Origin: Mesorhizobium sp. NZP2298
Lineage (GTDB): Bacteria > Pseudomonadota > Alphaproteobacteria > Rhizobiales > Rhizobiaceae
NCBI RefSeq assembly: GCF_013170825.1
Contig: NZ_CP033365.1
Span: forward strand, 1,364,001 to 1,428,000
Length of the DNA stretch: 64,000 bases
Direction of reading: 5' to 3'
Shown: in pieces, positions 63,712 to 64,000 of the stretch
Layout: every line of letters starts with the position of its first letter
How positions within the stretch are numbered: the stretch's first letter is position 1
The notes under the pieces: model-generated
Told to the model about the DNA's origin: nothing
The model's input: only the letters and a program-made list of their open reading frames with translations
The model's database searches: none
Translations under genes and position numbers: made by a program

Positions 63712-64000
63712 ATGACGAAGAACGGCAAGGCGGAGGACAAGAAGAAGATCAACATCGCCCTTCAGGGAGGCGGCTCGCACGGCGCCTTTTCCTGGGGTGT
63801 GCTCGACCGCCTGCTGGAGGACGGCAGGCTGGAAATATCAGCCGTTTCCGGTACCAGCGCCGGCGCCATGAACGCGGTGGCGCTGGCCGACGGTTTTGTC
63901 CGCGGCGGGGTCGAGGGCGCGCGCAGGAAGCTTGATGATTTCTGGCATGCCGTCGCGGCGAAGGGCCGGTTCAGTCCGGTGCAGCGCTTGCCGTGGGACG
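63712..64000 (+). CDS. Patatin-like phospholipase/esterase, N-terminal part (runs off the window)
   Basis: The first 96 residues show both patatin signatures: the oxyanion loop IALQGGGSHGAFSWGVLDRL and the nucleophile elbow AVSGTSAGAMNAVALADGFV (Ser in GTSAG), after a Lys-rich start (TKNGKAEDKKKINIALQG). The catalytic Asp lies beyond the window. The family includes lipases and PHB-linked enzymes; a PhaR-type site upstream and synteny I recall with 3-hydroxybutyrate dehydrogenase genes suggest a role in PHB or lipid turnover (inference). Several residues of the C-terminal half cannot be assessed. Confidence 0.85.
   Translation, partial: MTKNGKAEDKKKINIALQGGGSHGAFSWGVLDRLLEDGRLEISAVSGTSAGAMNAVALADGFVRGGVEGARRKLDDFWHAVAAKGRFSPVQRLPWD

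Overview
The window is about 64 kb of GC-rich chromosomal DNA that looks like a rhizobial alphaproteobacterium, most probably Mesorhizobium or a close relative (inferred; no database search was possible). Supporting signs are RcdA and CtrA-type boxes, a serC leader in front of serC-serA, Omp25/31-type outer membrane proteins, a CarD regulator, RpoH, the PHB genes phbA-phbB with PhaR, and palindromic intergenic repeats of the rhizobial kind. Genes are densely packed on both strands. No tRNA, rRNA, CRISPR array, prophage or IS transposase was found.

Layout. 1-7.3 kb: start of efp (minus), a Sel1-repeat protein, a divergent ThiE-like protein, a PH-domain membrane protein, an EamA exporter divergent from an Lrp/AsnC regulator, a methyltransferase, a TSUP permease, a DUF2269 membrane protein and a small His-rich membrane protein. 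7.3-11.6 kb: a candidate CtrA-controlled small RNA, rcdA, ruvCAB and a metallophosphoesterase. 11.6-20.2 kb: a GH5 glycosidase, then ybgC-tolQ-tolR-tolA-tolB-pal-cpoB, interrupted between tolB and pal by a 446-bp four-helix-bundle cassette with inverted 8-bp-unit arrays. 20.2-27.3 kb: tilS, ftsH and glmM, with a duplicated pair of secreted Cys-repeat proteins and a palindromic repeat between ftsH and glmM. 27.5-29.4 kb: two outer membrane beta-barrel genes, each behind a CtrA-type box. 29.4-36.6 kb: serC-serA behind an RNA leader, an EamA exporter, purA and a membrane-anchored protein of unknown function. 36.6-43.5 kb: an orphan CcdA-like antitoxin, an ABC-F ATPase, thiamine pyrophosphokinase, and a TPP riboswitch with thiB-thiP-thiQ. 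43.5-50.6 kb: an M48 metalloprotease, rpoH, an amino-acid ABC transporter, carD, fdxA and an S4-domain protein. 50.6-56 kb: a SUV3-like helicase with a very long tail, an AT-richer non-coding stretch and a serine hydrolase. 56.2-64 kb: phbB-phbA, phaR, a GNAT, a rhodanese, an FtrA-like regulator, a divergent pair of citrate-synthase-like genes (one with a helix-turn-helix domain) and the start of a patatin-like gene.

Common threads. Cell-cycle control is suggested by four exact TTAA-N7-TTAA boxes (before the small RNA, rcdA and both porin-like genes). Envelope integrity is served by Tol-Pal, FtsH, GlmM and the outer membrane proteins. PHB storage shows a PhaR-type operator pair between phaR and phbA and another near-match before the patatin-like gene. 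Thiamine supply combines a riboswitch, the uptake system and the final kinase. The strongest candidates for something undescribed are the four-helix-bundle cassette in the Tol-Pal operon, the CtrA-box small RNA next to rcdA, and the HTH-citrate synthase pair with its shared ATTGAT-repeat promoter.
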